From Solirubrobacteraceae bacterium (GTDB lineage: Bacteria > Actinomycetota > Thermoleophilia > Solirubrobacterales > Solirubrobacteraceae): a DNA stretch of 64,000 nucleotides. Every line of letters begins with the position of its first letter. Within the stretch, counting starts at the first letter, position 1. This document shows, in pieces, positions 1 through 23,472 of the stretch. Where the stretch lies: contig JANWIP010000022.1 of the NCBI GenBank assembly GCA_025449845.1, positions 1 through 64,000 of the forward strand. Direction: 5' to 3'. The position numbers and the translations under genes are program-made. The notes under the pieces are model-generated. The model saw only the letters and a program-made list of their open reading frames with translations, was not told where the DNA came from and did not search any database.

Positions 1-15468
<15,468 letters not shown>

Positions 15469-15475
15469 TTTTCTA

Positions 15476-15486
15476 CCCCCCTTTCC
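15476..15486 (-). promoter_or_regulatory. Ribosome binding site of the PKS gene
   Basis: The minus strand reads GGAAAGGGGGG, ending 7 nt before the TTG at 15468. This decides for TTG over the in-frame GTG further upstream, which lies before this site. Confidence 0.55.
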
Positions 15487-15522
15487 GTTCCTCACCCGCG
15501 GATGCAGCCAAGGTCTCTATCT

Positions 15523-16338
15523 CTACCGCCCGACGCGGTGATGCTTGTGGTGGTGCGAGGTCGGGCAGGGGATCGTGTCGTTGGCCGGGACGACAATGCC
15601 GTTCGCCAACACCACGGACAGGCCGAACCGAAAACCGCCTCGGGGGCATGTTTCAGGTACTTGCAGGCCCCGGGGGTGATACGGCACGGTCTTTCCATGT
15701 TCGTGCAGGTAGTACGTCAGGCCCGCCGGACCGACGCTCATTTGGATCTGGGTGACCACGACATCGCCGGCACCGGGCAATGATGGAATCAGCGGCACGG
15801 CGGTCTCGAGCAATTCACCAAAGGAGGCGCTTTCGAGCACCTCACCCTGGAAAAGCGTTTCGGCGGAAACCGGCGTCTTGCCAACAGAGTAGATCAGTAT
15901 CCCGGCCTGCCCGTTCACGGGCGGACCCTTGAGGATCGCAACCTTGGCTTCCTCCTGCACCAGTTCGGGCCCAATTGGCAACTCGGCCACCGCCCTTCCG
16001 GTGCCGATTTGCGCATTAGGAGAGCAGCCTTCAATACCCTTGGCTTCCAGGTCCTCAGGGTGACAGACCGCAAGACCCAGGCTGCTTGTACTAAAGATCA
16101 AGCTAGCCGGGAAACGCAGTGCGAAGTGGGTTATCGGGATTGGGAGTTCACCGTTGGTGGTTGAAAATGTCAAGGTGGACGTGACGGTGGTATACGAACC
16201 AAGCCGATAAGGCTTGAATGCCACCGTGAGCTTCGTCGTCTCTTCTGCCTGGGCAAGACCCGGAGCGCCAGCAAAAATCAGTAGCGCAGAGCCGAGAAGG
16301 CAAGCCTTGACGGCGCCGAGAACGTAAGCCCTGGTCAT
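15523..16338 (-). CDS. Secreted protein of unknown function
   Basis: A 271-residue protein begins with a signal peptide (MTRAYVLGAVKACLLGSALLIFAGAPGLAQA) followed by a mature domain rich in beta-forming residues and small residues, with three or four cysteines, ending in a His-rich tail (SHHHKHH). I do not recognise a Pfam family; similar secreted proteins are common in soil Thermoleophilia. The ATG at 16338 is preferred over a GTG four codons upstream because GTGGAG then sits 6 nt upstream as the ribosome site. It ends 54 nt before the PKS start on the same strand and could share its transcript, but nothing in it suggests polyketide biosynthesis. Confidence 0.75.
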   Translation of the reverse strand: MTRAYVLGAVKACLLGSALLIFAGAPGLAQAEETTKLTVAFKPYRLGSYTTVTSTLTFSTTNGELPIPITHFALRFPASLIFSTSSLGLAVCHPEDLEAKGIEGCSPNAQIGTGRAVAELPIGPELVQEEAKVAILKGPPVNGQAGILIYSVGKTPVSAETLFQGEVLESASFGELLETAVPLIPSLPGAGDVVVTQIQMSVGPAGLTYYLHEHGKTVPYHPRGLQVPETCPRGGFRFGLSVVLANGIVVPANDTIPCPTSHHHKHHRVGR

Positions 16339-16401
16339 TGGAAGCTCCACATGAGTTGCCGCTGGACCGTTGCTTTAAGCCCCAGCCCGTAGATGCTGGG
16401 A

Positions 16402-16923
16402 CTAAACATGGAAGGTCCCGTCCATTTCCCCTGTCGCATGCAGGTTGCGCCGATTCAAGGTGCCATAGATCGCCAATTTTCCGGATGCGTGTGCCCATAT
16501 GCCGGCCCCGCCGACAATCACAAGGCTGCCGTAAAAGTGTCCGATTTCCTCTTCAGCCGTTTCGGCATGAGCATGCGTCGTCGCCTTGGCTTTCAGCCAA
16601 CCGCCCTTTGTATATGCGGTGACCATGGCTTCGCCTGTTGTGTTTGTTACGGCCACCAGTCGCGCTTCAATCGAGCCGCGGTAGGTTCCAGACATGGTGC
16701 CGCGCTCATAGATGCTACGGCCCCCCTGGTATCCGACGGCGTGCATTGTCGAGGTCTCACGAACGGACACGTTGCGCGCGGCGTGAGCCACTGCTGGGGC
16801 ACTCGGCGTTACCGACGCAGCGCCGGCTCCGGGGGCCACCAAGGCCACGGCCGATCCGAGAACCATTACACCCGATATCGCTAACACCGAGGCTCCCCGC
16901 TTCGTCCTCAGATCAATCTTCAT
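16402..16923 (-). CDS. Secreted protein of unknown function
   Basis: A 173-residue protein with an N-terminal signal (charged MKIDLRTKRG, then a hydrophobic stretch to about residue 35). The mature part has alternating beta-type sequence with a Gly-rich patch (VIVGGAGIWAHASGKLAIYGTLNRRN), resembling small beta-barrel/allene-oxide-cyclase-like secreted proteins; this similarity is my impression, not a motif match. An AAAGGTG ribosome site lies 8 nt upstream of the ATG. A perfect TTGACA (plus-strand TGTCAA at 16964-16969) lies upstream but lacks a convincing -10 partner. Same strand as its neighbours. Confidence 0.7.
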   Translation of the reverse strand: MKIDLRTKRGASVLAISGVMVLGSAVALVAPGAGAASVTPSAPAVAHAARNVSVRETSTMHAVGYQGGRSIYERGTMSGTYRGSIEARLVAVTNTTGEAMVTAYTKGGWLKAKATTHAHAETAEEEIGHFYGSLVIVGGAGIWAHASGKLAIYGTLNRRNLHATGEMDGTFHV

Positions 16924-16982
16924 AAATCTTCACCTTTCCGGGAAAGACAGCATGTGTTGGCAGTGTCAATGTACTGTTACGC

Positions 16983-17567
16983 TTAGCCGACACGGGCATC
17001 CACCTGACTACAGCTGCTCGCTGAAGACTGCAGCTTGAACCCACACTGTGGACAGACCACGATGTCTGAGGTCTGCTCGTCCTCGGTTGGACCGGCAGCG
17101 ATTTCAGGAGCCGACTCGACGCCACGTCGGGCAGTTCGCAACTCGATGCGCAGATCGTTGACGGACAGGTGGCGCTCAGTGGCGACGTCGAGCCAATGGA
17201 CCTGCTCCTGAGGCTTCAGGCCGGCAACCAGGAAGTGATGACTCCAACTCAAATTCTCCCTACGTAGGGAGATCTCAAAGCGGGACGCGACATAAACCAT
17301 GTTTTCAAGACTGTGAGGGTCATAGCCAGTGATCTTGGCCGCCACTACGTACTTCTCGCCCCATCTGGCTGTGCCATATCGCAGCCAATCCCCGATCCAC
17401 CAATTGCTAGAGCGGCTGTACCCACCAAGGCGTGATCCCGCCAGTATCCATGCAGCTCGATCTATTCCATCTGGCGGTACCCATGCGATAGGCGTGGGTG
17501 AGCCGGACGAGCGCTGCGGCCCGACGGACGGCGCCGGGGCGACCCTCTCGAGCTCGGCCGCCGTCAT
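16983..17567 (-). CDS. LmbU/NovE-family transcriptional regulator
   Basis: A 194-residue protein. Residues from about 60 to 165 contain the family hallmarks WWIGDWLRYG, ITGYDPHSLENMVYVASRF, LSWSHH and LSVNDLRIELR, as in LmbU (lincomycin) and NovE (novobiocin), DNA-binding regulators encoded in antibiotic clusters. The C-terminus carries an extension with a CPQCG knuckle that could be half a zinc ribbon. The ATG at 17567 is preferred to the longer frame because GGGGGAG lies 4 nt upstream. It is the third gene upstream of the PKS on the same strand, so a role as cluster-situated regulator is a reasonable inference. Confidence 0.82.
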   Translation of the reverse strand: MTAAELERVAPAPSVGPQRSSGSPTPIAWVPPDGIDRAAWILAGSRLGGYSRSSNWWIGDWLRYGTARWGEKYVVAAKITGYDPHSLENMVYVASRFEISLRRENLSWSHHFLVAGLKPQEQVHWLDVATERHLSVNDLRIELRTARRGVESAPEIAAGPTEDEQTSDIVVCPQCGFKLQSSASSCSQVDARVG

Positions 17568-17836
17568 CGAACTCCCCCAGCGCCTGGGCCTGGGGACGAC
17601 AATAAGAAACACGAGGACGCACATCGCAGAGCGTGCTTGGACGGCATGTGAATACCCATATCGACCCCTCCAATGAAAACTCTCGCACGCCGCTACCAGG
17701 CGTCGCAGACAGTTAGTTGGCCCATCACCCATGTCGTCTATCCGCTTTCTCCGGACAGCCGATGTCAGAATGTCATGCTACATAACGGGTACAAGAGTTG
17801 TCAAGGCCGACATCATATGTCTATATCTGGTTCCGG

Positions 17837-17877
17837 AAGCTTGAACATCCAGCACTGAAAGCTTGAACATCGAGCAC
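17837..17877. repeat. 19-bp direct repeat, 22-bp spacing
   Basis: AAGCTTGAACATCCAGCAC at 17837-17855 and the same with one change (CGAGCAC) at 17859-17877. The 22-bp spacing is two helical turns, as expected for two protein dimers on one face. It lies in the divergent region between the LmbU-like regulator and bioB, so either gene could be the target. Confidence 0.7.
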
Positions 17878-17894
17878 CCGCCAAGGACTTGAGC

Positions 17895-17930
17895 TCTCCA
17901 CATAGGACACGAGCTTGTCCATATTGGACA
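17895..17930. promoter_or_regulatory. Two tandem palindromic operator-like sites
   Basis: TGTCCATATTGGACA at 17916-17930 is an odd-length perfect inverted repeat (TGTCCA-TAT-TGGACA). A second copy matching 12 of 15 positions, TCTCCACATAGGACA, sits at 17895-17909. Centres are 21 bp apart. Most likely operators for biotin-gene control or for the divergent regulator; the binding protein is unknown. Confidence 0.65.
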
Positions 17931-17972
17931 TACATATCGTCCTGCTCGCGACTGTCCTGCGGCGGCGAGGCG

Positions 17973-17978
17973 TAGAAT
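17973..17978 (+). promoter_or_regulatory. Possible -10 element for bioB
   Basis: TAGAAT matches the -10 consensus in five of six positions, 65 nt upstream of the bioB ATG and downstream of the operator pair. No good -35 hexamer precedes it. A competing GATAGT 8-9 nt before the ATG would give a leaderless transcript. Confidence 0.35.
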
Positions 17979-18042
17979 ACCCGCGACCCATCAGCGGAGA
18001 AAGCCCGGCGGTGCCGTCTGCCGCACGGGATAGTTTTGCCAC

Positions 18043-19242
18043 ATGGCGCCCCTCATCACCCCCAAAGAAGCCCTGGAACTGGGCGAGACCGAAGACCACG
18101 CCGAGATCGAGGCGCTGGTGGCGCGCGCCTGGGAGGCCCGCGTAGAGCAGTTCGCGGACTCGACCGACATGTGCTCGCTGGTCAACGCCAAGTCGGGAGG
18201 CTGCGCAGAGGACTGCGGCTTCTGCGCGCAGTCGCGCTTCGCGGAGGCGGAGACGCCGATGCACGCGATGATGGATGCCGAGCAGATCCTTGAACACGCA
18301 CGCGCGGCGGAGGCAGCAGGGGCCCACCGTTTCTGCATGGTCACGCAGGGCCAGGGCCTGTCCAAGCGTGACTTCGAGAAGATCCTGGACGGCGCGCGGC
18401 TGGTGGCCGAGCACACGAACCTGAAGCGCTGCGCCTCGATCGGCCATATGTCAGCCACGCGCGCGAAGGCGCTGAAGGAGGCGGGCATCCAGCGGGTGCA
18501 CCACAATGTGGAGACGGCAGAGAGCTACTACGACGAGGTCACGAGCACGGTGCGCTATGAGGGCCGCCTGCGCACGATCGACGCCGTGCGCGAGGCGGGG
18601 CTGGAGACATGCGTAGGCGGCATCCTGAACCTGGGCGAGAGCCGCGAGCAGCGCGTGGAGATGGCCTTCGAGCTGGCGAAGATCAACCCGACGAGCGTGC
18701 CGATCAACTTGCTGAACCCGCGCGCGGGCACGAAGTTCGGCGACCGCGAATACATGGACCCGTGGGAGGCGGTGAAGTGGATCGCGATCTTCCGCCTGAT
18801 CCTGCCCGAAGCGCTGTTCCGCCTGTGCGGAGGTCGCGTGGAGAACCTCGGCGACCTGCAGCCGCTGGCGGTGAAGGCGGGCCTGAACGGCGTGATGATG
18901 GGCAACTTCCTGACGACCCTTGGCAACGAACCCGAGCAGGACCGAGCGATGTTCGAGGAGCTCGGCCTGAACGTGGCGCGCCAGTCCGACAATGGCGCCA
19001 ACCCCCGCCCCGACAACCGCTCGGGCTGGCTGGATGGCGAGACGCCGGACGTGGTGGAGGACTACCTAGATCCCGCCTCAGCCTCTGCCGCGACCTCAGC
19101 CTCGAGCGTCGATCCAGGCCGCCCGGGCGCGAAGCCCGAAGCCGATCTGAAGATCCGCCTGTGGGACCCCTCAACGCAGCTGCGCTACAAGGCCAAGCGC
19201 AACGTCCCACCACGCCCGGACGAGGTCCTGAGCGCGACATGA
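18043..19242 (+). CDS. bioB: Biotin synthase with C-terminal extension
   Basis: Radical SAM enzyme that inserts sulphur into dethiobiotin, the last step of biotin synthesis. The radical SAM cluster motif CAEDCGFC is visible near residues 54-61, with NAKSGGC before it and the typical HHNVETAESYYD, CVGGILNLGES and NLLNPRAGTKF segments. The catalytic core ends near residue 325. About 70 more residues follow, Ala/Ser/Pro-rich and then IRLWDPSTQLRYKAKR, which the roughly 346-residue enterobacterial enzyme lacks. No clear ribosome site precedes the ATG, so translation may be leaderless. The stop overlaps the bioF start by 4 nt (ATGA), so bioB-bioF-bioD form an operon. Confidence 0.95.
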   Translation: MAPLITPKEALELGETEDHAEIEALVARAWEARVEQFADSTDMCSLVNAKSGGCAEDCGFCAQSRFAEAETPMHAMMDAEQILEHARAAEAAGAHRFCMVTQGQGLSKRDFEKILDGARLVAEHTNLKRCASIGHMSATRAKALKEAGIQRVHHNVETAESYYDEVTSTVRYEGRLRTIDAVREAGLETCVGGILNLGESREQRVEMAFELAKINPTSVPINLLNPRAGTKFGDREYMDPWEAVKWIAIFRLILPEALFRLCGGRVENLGDLQPLAVKAGLNGVMMGNFLTTLGNEPEQDRAMFEELGLNVARQSDNGANPRPDNRSGWLDGETPDVVEDYLDPASASAATSASSVDPGRPGAKPEADLKIRLWDPSTQLRYKAKRNVPPRPDEVLSAT

Positions 19243-20534
19243 GCGAGATCGAGGCGCGCCTGGCGGAGCTGGAGCAGCTGGGACTGCACCGCCGCCTGCG
19301 TCTGATCTCGGGCCCTCAGGGCCCAAGGGTGCTGCTGGACGGCAAGCCGGTGCTGCTGCTGTGCTCGAACAACTACCTGGGCCTGGCCGATCATCCGCGC
19401 GTGCGCGAGGCAGCCGCCGAGGCAGCGATGCGCTGGGGCGTAGGCGCAGGCGCCTCAAGACTGGTGTCAGGCACGATGACGATCCATCGCCGCCTGGAGG
19501 AGCGCCTGGCGGAATGGGAGGGTAGCGAGAGCTGCGTGCTATTCGGCTCGGGCTACCTGGCCAACATCGGCGTAATCGGAGCGCTGGCAGGCAAAGGCGA
19601 CACGATCTTCAGCGATGAGCTCAACCACGCGTCGATCATCGACGGGGCGCGCCTGAGCAAAGCGCAGGTGGTGGTGTACCGCCACGCGGACAGCGAGCAC
19701 CTGCACTGGTGCCTGCGCCGCCACGGAGGAACAGGACGGCAGCTGATCGTGACCGACGCGGTGTTCTCGATGGACGGCGACATAGCGCCGCTGCAGGACA
19801 TCGTGGAACTGGCACAGGAGCACGGCGCGCGCACGATCGTGGACGAGGCCCACGCCACAGGCCTGCTCGGCCCAGGCGGTCGCGGAGCGGTCGCAGAGGC
19901 GGGTCTGCAAGGCGAGGTGGACGTGCTGATCGGCACGCTGAGCAAGTCGCTGGGCTCCTACGGCGCATATGTGTGCACGAGCGCGGAGCTGAGCGACTAC
20001 CTGATCAACACGGCACGCTCGCTGATCTTCTCGACGGCCCCCGGCCCACCGGCCATAGCCGGAGCACTGGCTGCCCTGGACCTCCTGCAGGAGCGCCCCC
20101 ACCGCGTGGAGCGCCTGCACGCGGCAGCGCGCGCACTGCGCGGCGCGCTGGCCAAGGAGGGCTTCCCCATAGAACCAAGCGAGATGCCAATCGTGCCGCT
20201 AGTGGTGGGCGAGGAGCGCGACGCACTGCGCATGTGCAAGGCGGCGCTGAGCAAAGGCGTGTTCGCCCAGGCCATCCGCCCCCCCACGGTTCCGGCGGGC
20301 ACGTCGCGCCTGCGGCTGGCGGCGATGGCCTCACATACTCCGGTGGAGCTGCGCCAGGCCGCCAAGACCCTCGGCGAGGCCGCACGCACACTTGGCCTGG
20401 ACCCGGCAAGCATGGGCTCGCGCCCGGCCAATCGCCCTCGCAGACCAGAAGAAGAAGATGTCGATCAACAGGAGCCCGCTATGGATGCCCCCTTCGACAT
20501 CGAGCGCGAAATCCGCATCCGCCGCGCCGCCTAG
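19239..20534 (+). CDS. bioF: 8-amino-7-oxononanoate synthase
   Basis: PLP-dependent condensation of pimeloyl thioester with alanine to KAPA. The 431-residue protein starts MSEIEARLAELEQLGLHRRLR, at an ATG overlapping the bioB stop; the overlap fixes the start. Visible family features: CSNNYLGLADHP, the glycine-rich GVGAGASRLVSGT, SDELNHASIIDG, DEAHATGLLGPGGRG, and the PLP lysine in GTLSKSLGSYG. The C-terminal 35 residues are charged (RRPEEEDVDQQEP) and beyond the usual fold. bioD begins 6 nt after the stop. Confidence 0.96.
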   Translation: MSEIEARLAELEQLGLHRRLRLISGPQGPRVLLDGKPVLLLCSNNYLGLADHPRVREAAAEAAMRWGVGAGASRLVSGTMTIHRRLEERLAEWEGSESCVLFGSGYLANIGVIGALAGKGDTIFSDELNHASIIDGARLSKAQVVVYRHADSEHLHWCLRRHGGTGRQLIVTDAVFSMDGDIAPLQDIVELAQEHGARTIVDEAHATGLLGPGGRGAVAEAGLQGEVDVLIGTLSKSLGSYGAYVCTSAELSDYLINTARSLIFSTAPGPPAIAGALAALDLLQERPHRVERLHAAARALRGALAKEGFPIEPSEMPIVPLVVGEERDALRMCKAALSKGVFAQAIRPPTVPAGTSRLRLAAMASHTPVELRQAAKTLGEAARTLGLDPASMGSRPANRPRRPEEEDVDQQEPAMDAPFDIEREIRIRRAA

Positions 20535-20540
20535 CCCGGC

Positions 20541-21248
20541 GTGCGAGGTCTGTTCGTAACAGGCACGGATACAGGCGTCGGCAAGACGGTCCTGAGCGCC
20601 GCGCTGGTCGCGGCGATCGCGGCCGAGGGAGAATCAGTCAGCGCCTACAAGCCAGTGGTCACCGGACTGGGCGAGGAGCCGGCGCAAGAAGCGTGGCCGC
20701 AGGACCACGAGCTGCTGGCGCAGATGGCGGGCATGACGCCGGAGCAGGTGGCGCCACTGCGCTACGCACCCGCCGTGTCGCCCCACCTCGCGGCAACGAT
20801 GGCGGGAGAGCGGATCGACGCAGCCCAGCTGATCGAGCCGGCCCTCGCCCTGGCCCAGGGCGGCACGCTGATCGTGGAGGGAGTAGGCGGCCTGCTGGTG
20901 CCCTTCAATGAGCAGTTCACGGTGCGCGATCTGGCTGTCGAGCTGGCCCTGCCGCTGCTGATCGCCGCGCGCCCCGGCCTGGGCACGATCAACCACACGC
21001 TGCTAACCCTGCAGGCGGCGCGCGCGGTCGGCCTGGAGGTGCGCGCGGTCGTGCTCACACCGTGGCCAAGAAGGCCATCCGACTTGGAGCAGTCCAACCG
21101 CGAGACGATCGCGCGCATGGGTGAGATCGAGATCGTTGACCTGGCCCTGGTGGCGCACACCGATCGGAGCAACCTTGCGCAAGCCGGAGCGAATCTGCCC
21201 TGGCAGAAGTGGCTTACCCCGGGAAGGGGCACCCACAGCAGGACCTAA
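20541..21248 (+). CDS. bioD: Dethiobiotin synthetase
   Basis: ATP-dependent carboxylation of DAPA to dethiobiotin. The 235-residue protein starts at a GTG and opens with VTGTDTGVGKT, the family P-loop, followed by YKPVVTG and VEGVGGLLVPFNE, which contribute to substrate and Mg binding. It follows bioF by 6 nt, so translational coupling is likely. It converges on bioA, with only 38 nt between their stops. Confidence 0.96.
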   Translation: MRGLFVTGTDTGVGKTVLSAALVAAIAAEGESVSAYKPVVTGLGEEPAQEAWPQDHELLAQMAGMTPEQVAPLRYAPAVSPHLAATMAGERIDAAQLIEPALALAQGGTLIVEGVGGLLVPFNEQFTVRDLAVELALPLLIAARPGLGTINHTLLTLQAARAVGLEVRAVVLTPWPRRPSDLEQSNRETIARMGEIEIVDLALVAHTDRSNLAQAGANLPWQKWLTPGRGTHSRT

Positions 21249-21286
21249 AGACGATCCCGGCAACCGTCAGGGACATAGTAACGAAC

Positions 21287-22570
21287 CTAAGCGACACCAA
21301 TCCCCTCCACCACCGCCCCAGCGACCCTGGCCAGATCCTCATCGCCGATGACATAGGGCGGCATGGTGTAGATGAGATCGCGAAAAGGCCGCAGCCATAC
21401 CCCACACTCAACAGCAGCAACAGTGACAGCCCCAACATCAACCTCGTGGTCTAGCTGCACAACACCGATCCCCCCAAGCACGCGCACATCGGCGACCCCG
21501 GGCAGATCGCGAGCCGGCGCAAGCCCACGCCGCAGACCAAGCTCGATACGCGCAACCTGCTCCCGCCACCCCTCCCGCTGAAGCAGATCCAGCGAAGCAA
21601 GCGCAACGGCACAGGCAAGCGGATTGGCCATGAAGGTAGGACCGTGCATGAGCGCACCCCCCTGACCAGAAGAGATCGCCTCGGCGACCGCGGGCGTGCA
21701 AAGCGTGGCAGCCAAACTCATATAGCCACCGGTAAGCGCCTTACCGACACACATGACATCAGGGCTAACAGCAGCGTGCTCACAAGCGAAGTACTCGCCG
21801 GTGCGCCCAAAGCCAGTGGCAATCTCATCGAGCACCAGAAGCAACCCGTGCTCGTCACACAGACGACGCAGTAGCGCGACACAGGCAGGCGAGTGAAAAC
21901 GCATCCCCCCCGCGCCCTGCACAATCGGCTCGACAATGACGGCAGCCAACTCATGCGCATGCCGCGCCACCAGGTCGCCGACCCCCCGCGCCCAACCCTC
22001 ATCCAGCTCAGCGGCAAACCCGTCGGGGGGCCGCGGCGCAAAGAGATGCTCAATAAGGGCACCGGCAAACATGCTGTGCATCCCCCCCACGGGATCGCAG
22101 ACGGCCATGGCCCCAAAGGTGTCGCCGTGATAGCCACCGCGCACGGTCAGGAGCCGCCGCCGCAGAGGCCGCCCCAGCGCAAGCTGGTACTGAAGCGCCA
22201 TCTTGATGGCGACCTCAACCGCAACGGAGCCGGAGTCGGCGAAGAAGACACGGTCAAGCCCCGCGGGCGCGAGCTCCACAAGCCGCTGCGCAAGCAGGAC
22301 GCCCGGCTCGTGCGTGAGCCCGCCGAACATGACATGCGCCATGCGCCCAAGCTGCGCACGCACGGCCTCGTCCAAAACGGGATGGCGGTAACCATGAATG
22401 GCAGACCACCAAGAGGACATACCGTCTACGAGCTCGCGCCCGTCGGCCAGACGCAGGCGCACCCCCTCGGCGCCAACAACCGGTAGCGGCGGTAAAACAG
22501 CAGGCAGTGCCGCATAGGGGTGCCAGACGTGCCGGCGGTCGAACGCCAGCAGAGCCTCCCAGTCAGTCAC
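21287..22570 (-). CDS. bioA: Adenosylmethionine-8-amino-7-oxononanoate aminotransferase
   Basis: PLP enzyme converting KAPA to DAPA with S-adenosylmethionine as amino donor. The 427-residue protein shows the BioA signatures [59 protein letters not shown], the cofactor-aspartate segment [23 protein letters not shown], and PLP lysine in [11 protein letters not shown]. It lies opposite to bioBFD, so the four-step late pathway is complete here but split over two transcripts. Pimeloyl-supply genes are not seen. Confidence 0.96.
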   Translation of the reverse strand: MTDWEALLAFDRRHVWHPYAALPAVLPPLPVVGAEGVRLRLADGRELVDGMSSWWSAIHGYRHPVLDEAVRAQLGRMAHVMFGGLTHEPGVLLAQRLVELAPAGLDRVFFADSGSVAVEVAIKMALQYQLALGRPLRRRLLTVRGGYHGDTFGAMAVCDPVGGMHSMFAGALIEHLFAPRPPDGFAAELDEGWARGVGDLVARHAHELAAVIVEPIVQGAGGMRFHSPACVALLRRLCDEHGLLLVLDEIATGFGRTGEYFACEHAAVSPDVMCVGKALTGGYMSLAATLCTPAVAEAISSGQGGALMHGPTFMANPLACAVALASLDLLQREGWREQVARIELGLRRGLAPARDLPGVADVRVLGGIGVVQLDHEVDVGAVTVAAVECGVWLRPFRDLIYTMPPYVIGDEDLARVAGAVVEGIGVA

Positions 22571-22587
22571 GCGCCTCTAGGGCCGCC

Positions 22588-22767
22588 CTAGTCCTCGTAG
22601 AGAGTGAAGTCGCGCTTGCGCGCCCCACACACGGGACAGAACCAGGTGTCGGGGATGTCCTCGAAGGTGGTGCCGGCGGGAATGCCCCCGTCGGGATCGC
22701 CCTCGTCGGGGTCATAGATGTAGCCGCAGGACTCGCAGATCCAGCGCTGGAGGGTCTGGGTGCTCAT
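22588..22767 (-). CDS. Rubredoxin
   Basis: A 59-residue protein with two CxxCG knuckles, [12 protein letters not shown] and [13 protein letters not shown], 33 residues apart, the classical Fe(Cys)4 rubredoxin arrangement, with the usual [19 protein letters not shown] between. It is a small electron carrier, probably for a monooxygenase or oxidative-stress reductase encoded elsewhere. It lies 17 nt upstream of the bioA start on the same strand, so the two may be co-transcribed; whether it feeds electrons to a biotin-pathway enzyme is speculative. Confidence 0.95.
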   Translation of the reverse strand: MSTQTLQRWICESCGYIYDPDEGDPDGGIPAGTTFEDIPDTWFCPVCGARKRDFTLYED

Positions 22768-22817
22768 GGGCAGAAGTTTACGTTACCGACCGCCTACGGC
22801 GCCGGTAAGGTCAACGA

Positions 22818-23453
22818 ATGGGATCAAGGGAGGCGGACGCGCGGCCGGCAGGCGGCGAGGAATACAACGCGGGCGCAACCACAGCCGCACGCCAGGCGGC
22901 GACAGTGATCCTGCTGCGCGGCGGAGACACACAACTGGAGGTGCTGCTGGTCAAGCGCACCCCCAAGGCGCGGTTCATGGGCGGCGTGTGGGTCTTCCCC
23001 GGCGGAGCGGTGGAGCAGAGCGAGGGCGAGGACGACGCGGCCCACCGCAAGGCGGCGGTGCGCGAGCTGCACGAGGAGGCCGGCATCCTGCTGGCAAGCC
23101 CCAAGGAGCTCGTGAAGTTCTCGCGCTGGATCACGCCGGCGGAGGTGAAGGTGCGCTTCGATACCCACTTCTTCCTGGCCCCCCTGCCGCCCGAACAGGA
23201 GCCAAAGGTGGACGGCGAGGAGTGCGTGGACCTCGGCTGGTTCACGCCGGCAGGCGCACTGGAGGCCCACGCGCGCGAGGAGATCGTGCTGGTGTTCCCG
23301 ACGATCAAGCACCTGGAGCAGCTAGGCGCGTACACGACAGTCGCGGAACTGCTGCACGCGACGTCGGGACGGGAGGTGATCGCGGTGCAGCCGCGGGTTG
23401 TTTTGGAGGGGGGAGGTGGCCGCGTGCTCCTACCCGGAGAGCCGGGCTACTAG
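22818..23453 (+). CDS. Nudix hydrolase
   Basis: A 211-residue protein with a Nudix box reading GGAV...KAAVRELHEEAGI; the stretch between the glycines and the REL-EEAG core is longer than the canonical five residues. The WVFPGGAVE entry and C-terminal EIVLVFPTIKHLEQL segment are typical of the NUDT19-like/CoA-diphosphatase-like group, which cleaves nucleoside diphosphates linked to other moieties. Substrate not predictable. The ATG at 22818 is preceded by AAGG. It is divergent from the rubredoxin gene and convergent with the GH15 gene. Confidence 0.9.
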   Translation: MGSREADARPAGGEEYNAGATTAARQAATVILLRGGDTQLEVLLVKRTPKARFMGGVWVFPGGAVEQSEGEDDAAHRKAAVRELHEEAGILLASPKELVKFSRWITPAEVKVRFDTHFFLAPLPPEQEPKVDGEECVDLGWFTPAGALEAHAREEIVLVFPTIKHLEQLGAYTTVAELLHATSGREVIAVQPRVVLEGGGGRVLLPGEPGY

Positions 23454-23472
23454 TAACAAGCGCCGCGCAGGC

